The notes beneath the pieces were generated by a model. That model worked only from the letters and a program-made list of their open reading frames with translations. It was not told where the DNA came from and made no database searches. This document shows, one piece after another, positions 1 through 12,888 of a DNA stretch of 64,000 nt. A program made the position numbers and the translations under genes. Within the stretch, counting starts at the first letter, position 1; every line of letters begins with the position of its first letter. The stretch is from Streptomyces cynarae (GTDB lineage: Bacteria > Actinomycetota > Actinomycetes > Streptomycetales > Streptomycetaceae), in NCBI RefSeq assembly GCF_025642135.1, contig NZ_CP106793.1, positions 2,401,001 to 2,465,000 on the forward strand, given 5' to 3'.

Positions 1-998
1 TTGACGTTGACCTTCTCCGGGTCGGCGCCGGTCTCCTTCAGCCAGGCCAGGACGACCGGGGCGAACGCCTCGTTGATCTCGACGAGGTCGATGTCGTCGA
101 TCGTGAGCCCGGTCTTCTTCAGGGCGTGCGCGGTCGCCGGGATCGGGGCCGTCAGCATGCGGATCGGGTCCTCGCCGCGCACCGAGAGGTGGTGGACCCG
201 GGCGCGCGGGGTCAGCCGGTGTTCCCGTACGGCCCGTTCCGAGGCCAGCAGCAGGGCCGCCGCGCCGTCGGAGACCTGCGAGGAGCAGGCGGCGGTGACG
301 GTGCCGCCTTCGAGGACCGGCTTCAACTCGGCCATCTTCTCCAGGGAGGTGTCCCGGCGCGGGCCTTCGTCGACCGTGACGTCCCCGTAGGCGACGGTCT
401 CCTTCTCGAAGCGGCCCTCGTCGATGGCGCGCACCGCCCGCTGGTGCGAGCGGAGGGCGTACTCCTCCTGGTCGCGCCGGGTGATGCCCCACTTGGCGGC
501 GATCATCTCGGCGCCGACGAACTGGTTGACGGGTTGGTCGCCGTAACGGGCCCGCCAGCCCTCGCTCCCCGCGAAGGGCCCCTCGGTCAGCCCGAGCGGT
601 TCGGCGGCCTGACGGGAGGCGAAGGCGATCGGGATCTGCGACATGTTCTGCACGCCGCCCGCGACGACCAGGTCCTGGGTGCCGGACATGACGGCCTGCG
701 CCGCGAAGTGCACGGCCTGCTGGGAGGAGCCGCACTGCCGGTCGACGGTCACGCCGGGCACCTCCTGCGGCAGCCCGGCGGCCAGCCAGCAGGTGCGGGC
801 GATGTCCCCGGCCTGCGGCCCGACGGTGTCCAGGCAGCCGAGGACGACGTCCTCCACGGCCGCCGGGTCCACTCCCGAGCGCTCCATGAGGGCTTTCAGT
901 ACGTGCGCGCCCAGGTCGGCCGGATGGACCCCGCTGAGTCCGCCCCGGCGCCGCCCGACGGGCGTACGGACCGCTTCGACGATGTAGGCCTCGGCCAT
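1..998 (-). CDS. fadA6: Acetyl-CoA C-acyltransferase (thiolase), FadA6-like, 3' end cut by window edge
   Basis: About 332 residues are visible; the gene runs off the left edge. The start is ATG, giving MAEAYIVEAVRTPVGRRRGG, a typical thiolase N-terminus. The nucleophilic cysteine sits in DRQCGSSQQA (Cys89) and a NEAFA motif lies near the cut. The C-terminal GHP and CGG motifs fall outside the window. Thiolases cleave or condense acyl-CoA thioesters. The order thiolase, KstR2-like regulator, SDR, divergent acyl-CoA dehydrogenases resembles the mycobacterial fadA6-kstR2-ipdF-fadE30 block, where FadA6 acts late in steroid C/D-ring breakdown. Thiolase identity is secure; the FadA6 assignment rests on context. 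It could otherwise be a general fatty-acid thiolase. Confidence 0.85.
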   Translation of the reverse strand, partial: MAEAYIVEAVRTPVGRRRGGLSGVHPADLGAHVLKALMERSGVDPAAVEDVVLGCLDTVGPQAGDIARTCWLAAGLPQEVPGVTVDRQCGSSQQAVHFAAQAVMSGTQDLVVAGGVQNMSQIPIAFASRQAAEPLGLTEGPFAGSEGWRARYGDQPVNQFVGAEMIAAKWGITRRDQEEYALRSHQRAVRAIDEGRFEKETVAYGDVTVDEGPRRDTSLEKMAELKPVLEGGTVTAACSSQVSDGAAALLLASERAVREHRLTPRARVHHLSVRGEDPIRMLTAPIPATAHALKKTGLTIDDIDLVEINEAFAPVVLAWLKETGADPEKVNV

Positions 999-1040
999 GG
1001 TGGACTCCCTCGTACCGGACGACGGTTCACATACGGCTGC

Positions 1041-1718
1041 TCACGTGCTGCTGTGCTCCTGCTGTTCTTCGCGTACGGCGATCCCGTCGAGCACCATCGA
1101 CAGGTACTGGCGGGCGATCTCCTCCGGGCTGTGCTGTCCGCCGGGCCGGTACCAGGAGGCGGCGACCCACACGGTGTCGCGCACGAACCGGTAGGTGAGC
1201 CGGACGTCGAGGTCGGCCCGGAAGACCCGGTCGGCGACGCCCCGTTCCAGGGTGGACAGCCACGCCTTCTCGAACTTGCGTTGCGACTCGGCGAGGAACG
1301 CGAACCGCTCCTGCGCCGCCAGTTGCTTGGACTCCTTCTGGTAGATCGCGACCGCCGCGCGGTGCCGGTCGATCTCCCGGAAGGACTCGGTGACCAGTGC
1401 CTCCAGCGTCTCCCTCGGGCCGAGGCCGGCGTCCAGGACGGTGTCGTAGCCGTCCCACAACTCGTCCAGGAAGGTGCGCAGGATCTCCTCCAGCATCGAC
1501 TCCTTGGAGTCGAAGTGGTAGTAGAGGCTGCCCGCGAGCATTCCGGCGTGGTCGGCGATCGTGCGGACGGTGGTGGCGTTGTAGCCCTGCTCGGCGAAGA
1601 CCTCGGCGGCGGTGTCGAGGAGTTCACGGCGGCGGGCGGGCGCGGCGGTCACCTGGGGCTTCTTGTTGGTCGGCTTGGTGGGCACGGATCCATTGTGATC
1701 CCGGGGGCGCGGGTCCAT
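1041..1718 (-). CDS. kstR2: TetR-family regulator, KstR2-like
   Basis: A 225-aa TetR repressor. The N-terminal helix-turn-helix covers about residues 28-75 (RRRELLDTAAEVFAEQGYNA, then GSLYYHFDSKE). The C-terminal ligand domain carries IYQKES, FRADLDV, YRFVRD and SWYRPGG, which I recognise as features shared with mycobacterial KstR2, the repressor of the HIP-CoA (steroid C/D-ring) regulon. The first ATG lies 8 nt beyond the SDR stop; a GTG 33 nt downstream (VPTKPTNKK) is an alternative start. It lies between the thiolase and SDR genes on the same strand, and a KstR2-like palindrome precedes the SDR. The expected ligand, HIP-CoA, is family knowledge. Confidence 0.85.
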   Translation of the reverse strand: MDPRPRDHNGSVPTKPTNKKPQVTAAPARRRELLDTAAEVFAEQGYNATTVRTIADHAGMLAGSLYYHFDSKESMLEEILRTFLDELWDGYDTVLDAGLGPRETLEALVTESFREIDRHRAAVAIYQKESKQLAAQERFAFLAESQRKFEKAWLSTLERGVADRVFRADLDVRLTYRFVRDTVWVAASWYRPGGQHSPEEIARQYLSMVLDGIAVREEQQEHSST

Positions 1719-1726
1719 CGCCGGGC

Positions 1727-2509
1727 CTAGGGATGCCGGCTGCTGACGGCGACGACCTCACCCGTCATGTACGAGGAGTAAGCGGACGCCAGGAAGACGA
1801 TCACGTTGGCCACCTCCCACGGCTCGGCGTGCCGTCCGAACGCCTCCCTCGCGGTCAGCTCCTGAAGCAGTTCGGGGGTCGTGACCTTCACCAGGTGCGG
1901 ATGCAGGGCGAGACTGGGCGCGACCGCGTTGACCCGCACCCCGTACGGGGCCGCCTCCATGGCCGCGCACCGGGTCAGGGCCATCACGCCCGCCTTCGCG
2001 GCGGCGTAGTGCGCCTGTCCGGACTGGGCGCGCCAGCCGAGCACCGAGGCGTTGTTGACGATCACGCCGCCGGTCTCCTTCATGGCGCGCAAGGCCGCGC
2101 GCAGGCACCGGAAGGTGCCGTTCAGCGTCACGTCCAGCACGCGCGACCACTGCTCGTCGGTCATGTCGACGAGCGCGGCGGTGCCGCCCAGGCCCGCGTT
2201 GTTGACGACGATGTCGAGTCGGCCGTGGGTGCGGACGGCGGTGTCGAACAGGGCCCGGACCTGGGTCTCGTCGGTGACGTCGCACGGCAGCGCGGTCACC
2301 GAGCCGTCGAACTCCCCGGCCAGCTCCGCCTCGTACTGCTTGAGGCGGCGCACGTGCGCGTCACTGATCAGGACGCGCGCGCCCTCCTCTAGGAACCGGC
2401 GCGCGATCGCTCCGCCGATGCCGGCACCGGCCGCCGCGGTGATCACGGCGGTGCGCCCGCGCAGCAGTCCGTGGCCGGGCACATACGCCGGGCTCTCGAC
2501 GCCTGTCAT
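1727..2509 (-). CDS. ipdF: Short-chain dehydrogenase/reductase, IpdF-like
   Basis: A 260-aa classical SDR. The Rossmann loop is seen in ITAAAGAGIGG (family TGxxxGxG), followed by CDVTDE, NNAG, a serine in VNNASVLG and the catalytic YAAAK. These enzymes oxidise or reduce hydroxyl/keto groups with NAD(P). It is the first gene of a leftward unit (SDR, KstR2-like regulator, thiolase) and is divergent from two acyl-CoA dehydrogenase genes across a short intergenic region that holds a palindrome. In mycobacteria the SDR beside kstR2 is IpdF, a 5-hydroxy-HIP-CoA dehydrogenase. The SDR call is firm; the IpdF assignment is inferred from gene order. Confidence 0.75.
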   Translation of the reverse strand: MTGVESPAYVPGHGLLRGRTAVITAAAGAGIGGAIARRFLEEGARVLISDAHVRRLKQYEAELAGEFDGSVTALPCDVTDETQVRALFDTAVRTHGRLDIVVNNAGLGGTAALVDMTDEQWSRVLDVTLNGTFRCLRAALRAMKETGGVIVNNASVLGWRAQSGQAHYAAAKAGVMALTRCAAMEAAPYGVRVNAVAPSLALHPHLVKVTTPELLQELTAREAFGRHAEPWEVANVIVFLASAYSSYMTGEVVAVSSRHP

Positions 2510-2522
2510 GGGTCCACGCTAA

Positions 2523-2542
2523 CCTACCAAACACTTGTTAGG
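2523..2542. promoter_or_regulatory. KstR2-like operator in divergent promoter region
   Basis: A 20-bp imperfect palindrome, CCTACCAAACACTTGTTAGG, lies between the divergent SDR and acyl-CoA dehydrogenase genes. Its core at 2526-2539 (ACCAAACACTTGTT) fits the recalled KstR2 consensus AnCAAGnnCTTGnT with one mismatch. The site would let the adjacent KstR2-like repressor control both directions. It also argues against the upstream TTG at 2548 as the dehydrogenase start. Confidence 0.65.
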
Positions 2543-2577
2543 AAAGATTGACGAAGAGCGGCGGAAGGACGGAGCAC

Positions 2578-3714
2578 GTGGATTTGACCCACTCCCCCGC
2601 GGACGAGGCCTTCCGCGCCGAGGCCCGGGCCTGGCTCGCGTCGCACGTGCCCGCGGCCCCGCTGCCCTCGCTGGAGACCGAGGAGGGCTTCGCGGCGCAC
2701 CGGACGTGGGAGGCGGAACTGGCCGCGGACCGCTGGTCGGTGGTGTCCTGGCCGGCCGAGTACGGCGGACGGGACGCGGGGCTGATGCGGTGGCTGATCT
2801 TCGAGGAGGAGTACTACGCGGCGCGCGCACCGGGCCGGGTCAGCCAGAACGGGATCCATCTGCTGGCGCCCACTCTCTTCGACCACGGCACCGAGGAGCA
2901 GCGGTCCCGTGTGCTGCCGCCGATGGCGCGCGGGGAGGTGGTCTGGGCGCAGGCGTGGTCGGAGCCGGAGGCCGGTTCGGACCTGGCCTCCCTGCGGTCG
3001 AGGGCGGTGCGCACGGACGGCGGCTGGTGCTTGAGCGGGCAGAAGACGTGGTCGTCGCGGGCGGCCTTCGCGGACCGTGCGTTCGGGTTGTTCCGCAGCG
3101 AACCGGAGGCACCGAGGCACCAGGGGCTGATCTACCTGATGTTCGACCTGCGCGCGCCCGGGGTGACGGTCCGACCGATCCACCGCCTCGACGGGAAGCC
3201 GGCGTTCGCCGAGCTGTTCCTGGACGAGGTGTTCGTGCCCGACGAGGACGTGATCGGCGAGCCGGGCGAGGGCTGGCGGATAGCGATGTCGACGGCCGGC
3301 AACGAACGCGGGCTCACCCTCCGCTCCCCCGGCCGCTACCTGGCCGCCGCCGACCGGCTGGTGGAGCTGTGGCGGGAGCGCGGATGCCCGGTGCGGGTAC
3401 AGGACCGGGTGGCCGACGCGGTCATCGGCGCCCGCGCCTACCAGCTCTTCACGTACGCGGGCGCGTCCCGCTTCCTTCAGGGCGAGCCGCTGGGTCCCGA
3501 GTCCAGCATGAACAAGGTCTTCTGGTCGGAGTACGACATCGCGCTGCACGAGACGGCGCTCGATCTGCTGGGCGAGGAGGGTGAGTTGGCGGACACCGAC
3601 TGGGCGGAGGGGTACGTCTTCTCCCTCGCGGGGCCCCTCTACGCCGGCGCGAACGAGATCCAGCGCGACATCATCGCCGAACGCCTGCTCGGCCTGCCGA
3701 AGGGCCGCCGCTGA
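2578..3714 (+). CDS. Acyl-CoA dehydrogenase, FadE30-like large subunit
   Basis: A 378-aa acyl-CoA dehydrogenase starting at GTG 2578, preceded by a GGAAGGACGGAG ribosome site. A TTG at 2548 is in frame but abuts the operator palindrome. Family signatures include AQAWSEPEAGSDLASL (FAD/substrate loop), SGQKTWSS, and the C-terminal YAGANEIQRDIIAERLLGLP. It would introduce an alpha-beta double bond into a CoA thioester using FAD. It is followed 28 nt later by a second, shorter dehydrogenase, the arrangement of alpha2beta2 heteromeric FadE enzymes of actinobacterial steroid catabolism. Expression is probably under KstR2-like control through the palindrome just upstream. Confidence 0.88.
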   Translation: MDLTHSPADEAFRAEARAWLASHVPAAPLPSLETEEGFAAHRTWEAELAADRWSVVSWPAEYGGRDAGLMRWLIFEEEYYAARAPGRVSQNGIHLLAPTLFDHGTEEQRSRVLPPMARGEVVWAQAWSEPEAGSDLASLRSRAVRTDGGWCLSGQKTWSSRAAFADRAFGLFRSEPEAPRHQGLIYLMFDLRAPGVTVRPIHRLDGKPAFAELFLDEVFVPDEDVIGEPGEGWRIAMSTAGNERGLTLRSPGRYLAAADRLVELWRERGCPVRVQDRVADAVIGARAYQLFTYAGASRFLQGEPLGPESSMNKVFWSEYDIALHETALDLLGEEGELADTDWAEGYVFSLAGPLYAGANEIQRDIIAERLLGLPKGRR

Positions 3715-3742
3715 TGCGTCCGCTCACGAAGGGCCATGGCTG

Positions 3743-4687
3743 ATGCGTTTCCTGCTCACCGAGGAACAGCGCGCGTTCGCCCGTTCGCTGGACGCGCTGC
3801 TGGCCGCTGCCGACACCCCCTCGCTCGTACGGTCCTGGAGTGCCGGCGACACCACGGCGGGCCGGGCGCTGTGGTCCCGGATCGCGGAGGCGGGCGTCTT
3901 CGCGCTCGCGGTCCCGGAGGAGTTCGAAGGGGTGGGGCCGCTGCCCGTGGAACTGGGCGTGGCCTTCGTGGAGTTGGGGCGCCACGCGGTTCCGGGCCCG
4001 CTGGTGGAGACGGTGCTCGCGGCAGCCCTCCTCTCCGGACGGCCCGAGCCCGCCGGGCGGCTGCTGCCCCAACTGGCGTCGGGCAAGGCGCTGGCCACGG
4101 TGGGCGCACCGTACGCCCTGGACGCGGACACCGCGGACCTCGTCCTCGCGCTCAGGGACGGCCAGGTCTGGCGGGCGCCGGGCGCCCGGAACATACGCCC
4201 GTCCCTGGACCCCGCCCGGCGGCTCGCCACCCCGCTCCCCGGTGGGGAACTGCTCTCCCCCGTCATCCCCCCGGAAGCCGTCCTCTGGGCCCGCCTCGCC
4301 ACCGCGGCTCAGGCGCTCGGCGTAGGGCTGGCCCTCCTCGACAGGACCGTCGCCCATGTCGGACAGCGCGTCCAGTTCGGTGTCCCGACAGGCTCCTTCC
4401 AGGCCGTCAAGCACCGTCTGGCCGACGCGAGGACAGCCCTGGAGTTCGCGCGTCCGCTGCTGTTCGGAGCGGCCCTGTCCATGACGCCGGCGGACGTGGC
4501 CGCCGCCAAGGTCGCGGCCTGCGAGGCGGCGTACGCGACCGCCCGGACCGCGCTCCAACTGCACGGGGCGATCGGCTACACCGCCGAGTACGACCTGTCC
4601 CTGTGGCTCACCAAGGCGCGTGCGCTGCGCACGGCGTGGGGTGGGCCCGCGGAGTGCCGGGCAGTCGTCCTCGGCGCTCCGAGGTGA
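3743..4687 (+). CDS. Acyl-CoA dehydrogenase, second (short) subunit
   Basis: A 314-aa protein. The start is ATG 3743 (MRFLLTEEQRAF), typical of this family; longer in-frame extensions overlap the preceding gene and look non-coding. The C-terminal segment LHGAIGYTAEYDLSLWLTKA is characteristic of acyl-CoA dehydrogenases, but the protein is about 60 residues shorter than usual and its middle FAD-binding strands are reduced. It probably pairs with the upstream subunit, as in FadE heterotetramers where only one partner carries the full catalytic set. It ends 6 nt before the convergent VWA gene, with no clear terminator hairpin between them. Confidence 0.82.
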   Translation: MRFLLTEEQRAFARSLDALLAAADTPSLVRSWSAGDTTAGRALWSRIAEAGVFALAVPEEFEGVGPLPVELGVAFVELGRHAVPGPLVETVLAAALLSGRPEPAGRLLPQLASGKALATVGAPYALDADTADLVLALRDGQVWRAPGARNIRPSLDPARRLATPLPGGELLSPVIPPEAVLWARLATAAQALGVGLALLDRTVAHVGQRVQFGVPTGSFQAVKHRLADARTALEFARPLLFGAALSMTPADVAAAKVAACEAAYATARTALQLHGAIGYTAEYDLSLWLTKARALRTAWGGPAECRAVVLGAPR

Positions 4688-4693
4688 GGCGTC

Positions 4694-5416
4694 TCATCCG
4701 GCAACGATGCCCCGTGCCCGTGCCGCCGCCAGCCACTGCGGGAACTCGCCCACCAGCCGGTCGTACAGTTCGGCGTCGGGCACCGTCCGCGGCTCCGGAC
4801 CGGCATGGAAGAACCCGGCGTTGTCGACCACCCGCTTCTGCGGCACCGGGAGCTCGTCGAGCTTGCGCAGGAAATCGAACTGCCTGCTGTCCGGATCCCC
4901 GAACCCGATGAACTGCCAGAACATCGGCAGTTTCGCCGCCTTGCAGAGATGGCGCTCCGCGGCGAACTTGTCGATGGGGCCGCCGTCGGTCTGGAAGACG
5001 ACCAAGGCGGGGGCCTTGGAGCCGCTGTCGAGGTAGTGGTCGATGACGGCGTCCATCGCGAGGTGGTAGCTGGTCTTGCCCATGTGCCCGAGTCCGGCCA
5101 CGATCCGGTCGATACGGCCCCGGTGGTCGGCCAGGGAGATGTCGGAGACGGTGTCGACATCGGTGGAGAAGAAGACGACCGGCACGCTCCCGTCGTCGTC
5201 GAGGTGCGCGGAGAGCCCCAGCACACGTTCGGCGAGCGCCTGCACACTGCCGTCCTTGTAGTAGGGCCGCATGGACCCGGAGTAGTCGACCACGAGGTAG
5301 ACGGCGGCCTGCTGCCCGTCGAGGCCGTGCTTGCGCAGCGAGACCCCGGCGGTCTTGTACAGACTGACCAGCGCGGGCGCGGTCTGCTCGACCTTGGTCA
5401 GACTGATCGCGGCCAT
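4694..5416 (-). CDS. VWA-domain protein, TerF/TerY-like
   Basis: A 240-aa cytoplasmic von Willebrand A domain protein beginning MAAISLTKVEQTAPALVSLY. The metal-ion-dependent adhesion site is intact: DYSGSM (DxSxS) near residue 45, a threonine in MGKTSYH and the aspartate in FQTDGGPID. Such proteins occur with tellurium-resistance (Ter) systems and in streptomycete stress loci; the partner here is unknown. The start ATG at 5416 is the family-like N-terminus. In the deposited sequence the upstream gltD frame reads straight into this gene without a stop, but this appears to come from a one-base deletion in gltD, not from a true fusion. Confidence 0.82.
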   Translation of the reverse strand: MAAISLTKVEQTAPALVSLYKTAGVSLRKHGLDGQQAAVYLVVDYSGSMRPYYKDGSVQALAERVLGLSAHLDDDGSVPVVFFSTDVDTVSDISLADHRGRIDRIVAGLGHMGKTSYHLAMDAVIDHYLDSGSKAPALVVFQTDGGPIDKFAAERHLCKAAKLPMFWQFIGFGDPDSRQFDFLRKLDELPVPQKRVVDNAGFFHAGPEPRTVPDAELYDRLVGEFPQWLAAARARGIVAG

Positions 5417-5480
5417 GCCGACTCCCCCTCGGTGCGGTGCGGGAGCGTCGAGGTTACGCCACGACAGCCGCTCAAAGCGG

Positions 5481-5526
5481 CGGCGCCTGCCAGTTCGTCC
5501 GGTCGGGGACAAGTTGGCAGGCGCCG
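5481..5526 (-). terminator. Strong hairpin after gltD
   Basis: A perfect 12-bp inverted repeat, CGGCGCCTGCCA (5481-5492) and TGGCAGGCGCCG (5515-5526), with a 22-nt loop. It lies about 100 nt past the expected gltD stop and before the VWA start on the same strand. It lacks a T-run, which is usual for Streptomyces terminators. Confidence 0.6.
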
Positions 5527-5536
5527 TCTGGGGGGG

Positions 5537-5557
5537 TCTGGGGGAGGATCCCCCAGA
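5537..5557 (-). terminator. Second hairpin in gltD-VWA gap
   Basis: A perfect 8-bp stem, TCTGGGGG (5537-5544) with CCCCCAGA (5550-5557), and a 5-nt loop. It lies between the expected gltD stop at 5622 and the 12-bp hairpin, so the two could act as a tandem terminator for gltBD. Confidence 0.5.
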
Positions 5558-5621
5558 TATCCCGCCCGTACGCCTTTGTACGGGACGTATATGAGTGACC
5601 GTCAGGTCACCGTTGGAGCCG

Positions 5622-7076
5622 TCAGACCGCCAGTGCGCGGTCGGTCGGCCGGATCGGGCCGGCAGGTCGCTGGCGCCGGTGAGGTAGCGGTCGACGCCGC
5701 GGGCGGCCGAGCGGCCCTCCGCGATCGCCCAGACGATCAGCGACTGGCCGCGGCCCGCGTCACCGGCCACGAACACGCCCGGCACGTTCGTCTGGAAGTC
5801 GGCGTCGCGTGCGATGTTGCCGCGCTCGTCCAGCGCCAGGCCGAGCTGCTCGACCAGGCCGTTCTGCTGGTCGGTGCCGGTGAAGCCCATGGCGAGGGTG
5901 ACCAGCTGAGCGGGGATCTTCCGCTCGGTGCCCGGCTTCTGCGTCAGCTTGCCGTCGACGAACTCGACCTCGGCCAGGTGCAGCCACTGCACGTTGCCGT
6001 CCTCGTCGCCCTCGAAGTGGGTCGTCGAGGCGGAGTAGATCCGCTCGCCGCCCTCCTCATGGGCCGAGGTGACCTTGTAGAGGATCGGGAAGGTCGGCCA
6101 CGGCTGGTTCGTCGGGTGCCGCTCGTCGTTCGGGCGGGGCATGATCTCCAGCTGCGTGACGGAGGCCGCGCCCTGGCGGTGGGCCGTGCCCACGCAGTCC
6201 GCGCCCGTGTCGCCGCCGCCGATCACGACCACGTGCTTGCCCTCGGCCGAGATCGGGGGGGCGACGTAGTCGCCCTCCTGGACCTTGTTGGCCAGGGGCA
6301 GGTACTCCATCGCCTGGTAGATGCCCTTGAGCTCACGACCGGGGACCGGGAGGTCGCGGGCGGTGGTGGCGCCCGCGGCGATCACGATCGCGTCGTACCG
6401 CTTGCGCAGGTCCGACGCCTTCAGGTCGCGGCCGATCTCGACCCCCGTACGGAAGCGGGTGCCCTCCGCGCGCATCTGCTCGATACGGCGGTTGATGTGC
6501 CGCTTCTCCATCTTGAACTCGGGGATGCCGTAGCGGAGCAGACCGCCGATGCGGTCCGCGCGCTCGTAGACGGCGACGGTGTGGCCGGCCCGGGTCAGCT
6601 GCTGGGCGGCGGCGAGACCGGCGGGGCCGGAGCCGATGACCGCGACCGTCTTGCCCGACAGGCGCTCGGGGGCCTGCGGCTTGACGTCACCGCTGTCCCA
6701 CGCCTTGTCGATGATCGAGACCTCGACGTTCTTGATGGTGACCGGCGGCTGGTTGATGCCGAGCACGCACGCCGACTCGCAGGGGGCGGGGCACAGGCGG
6801 CCCGTGAACTCCGGGAAGTTGTTCGTGGCGTGCAGCCGCTCCGAGGCGGCCGTCCAGTCCTCGCGGTAGGCGTAGTCGTTCCACTCGGGGATCAGGTTCC
6901 CCAGCGGACAGCCGTTGTGGCAGAACGGGATGCCGCAGTCCATGCACCGGCTGGCCTGCTTGCTGATGATCGGCAGCAGGGAGCCGGGGACGTAGACCTC
7001 GTTCCAGTCCCGGACGCGCTCCTCGACGGGGCGGGACTTGGCGACCTCGCGGCCGTGGTTCAGGAAGCCCTTGGGA

Positions 7077-7084
<8 letters not shown>
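5622..7084 (-). CDS. gltD: Glutamate synthase small subunit, with apparent 1-nt deletion near the 3' end
   Basis: The NADPH-dependent subunit that passes electrons to GltB for glutamate synthesis. The N-terminal Fe-S cysteines are [13 protein letters not shown] and CPAPCESAC; dinucleotide sites are [12 protein letters not shown] and [12 protein letters not shown]. The frame is normal up to LTGASDLPA. It then shifts and reads through to the VWA gene. Adding one G to the GGG run at 5656-5658 (plus strand) restores the expected ending [14 protein letters not shown] and a TGA at 5622-5624, giving 487 aa. The start ATG overlaps the gltB stop by 8 nt, so the two are coupled. Without correction the product would be a 796-aa chimera. 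Confidence 0.9.
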
Positions 7085-11672
<4,588 letters not shown>

Positions 11673-12008
11673 CGGCTCTCCCGTCGTCGTCATGTGGCAT
11701 ATGCAGGTGCCGAGGGACGACGTTGGCCCTCTGCGAAGAGTGCAAAATTTCGTGCAGGTTACATGATGGAGCGGTTCTCGGAAACCGGGATAGACCGTTC
11801 CAACATGCGGACATCGCCGGGGCGTGGCGCGGGTTCCACGCACGGCGATGGAGTGGAGGGGGCACAAGCGGACAGATCAGTGTCCGTCGACCCTGGTACG
11901 GAGGGCAACATCGCCCACCGTGAGGGGTGCGGAGCAGGCCTCATTGCCCGCGGCGCTTACGGCTCATGCCCGCTGGTTAAGCACGCGAAACCGTCGAGTA
12001 ACAACTAT
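11673..12008. other. Non-coding gltB upstream region
   Basis: About 340 bp without a convincing gene. It is less GC-rich than its surroundings near 11741-11765 and contains TGCA-N8-TGCA at 11741-11756, about 70 nt upstream of the gltB start, which may be part of a promoter or operator. I cannot assign a regulator. No leader peptide or riboswitch is recognisable. Confidence 0.4.
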
Positions 12009-12028
12009 TTATGCGGCCCCTCGCATAA
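12009..12028 (-). terminator. Hairpin after the VIT1 transporter gene
   Basis: Perfect 7-bp arms, TTATGCG (12009-12015) and CGCATAA (12022-12028), around a 6-nt loop. It starts 12 nt past the transporter stop and is followed on the minus strand by an AT-rich stretch, so an intrinsic terminator is likely. Confidence 0.5.
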
Positions 12029-12039
12029 CTAGCCTGCGC

Positions 12040-12771
12040 CTATCGTACGGCCGTACCGAACAAAGTGCCCAGGACGTACGTCACACCCGCCGCGGCACCA
12101 CCGAGGGCGAGCTGCCGGAGGCCGCTGTACCACCAGCTGCGTGCGGTCACCTTGGCCACGACGGCACCGCAGGCGAAGAGGCCGAGGAGTGCGAGAAGGA
12201 CGGCGGGCCACAGGGCGTGGGCACCGAGCAGGTAGGGCAGAAGGGGCAGCAGGGCGCCGAGCGCGAAGGATCCGAAGCTGGAGACGGCGGCCACCAGCGG
12301 GGAGGGCAGGTCGCCCGGGTCGATGCCGAGCTCCTCGCGGGCGTGTATCTCCAAGGCCTGCTCGGGGTCGCGGGAGAGCTGCTTGGCGACCTCGCGGGCC
12401 AGCGCGGGCTCGACGCCGCGCGCCTCGTACAGCGCCGCCAGCTCCTCCTCCTCGTCCTCCGGGTGCCTCCGCAGCTCCCGCCGCTCGACGTCGAGCTCGG
12501 CCTCGACCAGCTCGCGCTGGGAGGCGACGGAGGTGTACTCGCCCGCGGCCATGGAGAAGGCCCCGGCGGCCAGGCCCGCGAGGCCCGTGATGATGATGGT
12601 CTGCTGGCTGACGGACCCGCCGGCGACACCGGTCATCAGGGCCAGGTTGGACACCAGCCCGTCCATCGCGCCGAACACGGCCGGGCGCAGCCAGCCACCG
12701 TTGACATCCCGGTGGGTGTGGTTGTCCCGGTGCGCCTCGTGCAGCGTCGCCTCGGTCTCGATGATGGCCAT
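12040..12771 (-). CDS. VIT1/CCC1-family iron/manganese transporter
   Basis: A 243-aa membrane protein. The first membrane segment includes RPAVFGAMDGLVSNLALMTG, the family's signature, followed by GLAAGAFSMAAGEYTSVASQ in the second. A charged cytoplasmic region (residues 90-155, rich in Glu and Arg) corresponds to the metal-binding loop of VIT proteins, and three further hydrophobic segments end the protein. The family moves Fe(II) or Mn(II) out of the cytosol by proton antiport. Two iron-box-like sequences lie 17-117 nt upstream, which supports a role in iron homeostasis. It is monocistronic, with a hairpin downstream. Confidence 0.88.
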   Translation of the reverse strand: MAIIETEATLHEAHRDNHTHRDVNGGWLRPAVFGAMDGLVSNLALMTGVAGGSVSQQTIIITGLAGLAAGAFSMAAGEYTSVASQRELVEAELDVERRELRRHPEDEEEELAALYEARGVEPALAREVAKQLSRDPEQALEIHAREELGIDPGDLPSPLVAAVSSFGSFALGALLPLLPYLLGAHALWPAVLLALLGLFACGAVVAKVTARSWWYSGLRQLALGGAAAGVTYVLGTLFGTAVR

Positions 12772-12787
12772 GAGGTCCCCCAGGAAG

Positions 12788-12803
12788 CTTAGGCAAAGCT
12801 AAG
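12788..12803 (-). promoter_or_regulatory. Possible iron box proximal to VIT1 start
   Basis: CTTAGGCAAAGCTAAG has inverted arms CTTAG/CTAAG and begins 17 nt upstream of the transporter ATG. It partly resembles the DmdR1/IdeR iron box (TTAGGTTAGGCTAACCTAA family) but is a shortened match. Confidence 0.4.
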
Positions 12804-12869
12804 TTTGGACAAGTTCTATCCTTCGACAACGCAGAACTTACGCCTTCAATTTCCGTCCCGCCAGCAAGG

Positions 12870-12888
12870 AAAGGCTGGGCTAACCTGC
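12870..12888. promoter_or_regulatory. Possible DmdR/IdeR iron box
   Basis: AAAGGCTGGGCTAACCTGC matches 13 of 19 positions of the recalled iron-box consensus, with an intact GGCTAACCT right half. It lies between the VIT1 gene and the divergent ADP-ribosylglycohydrolase gene and could serve either. Confidence 0.45.
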
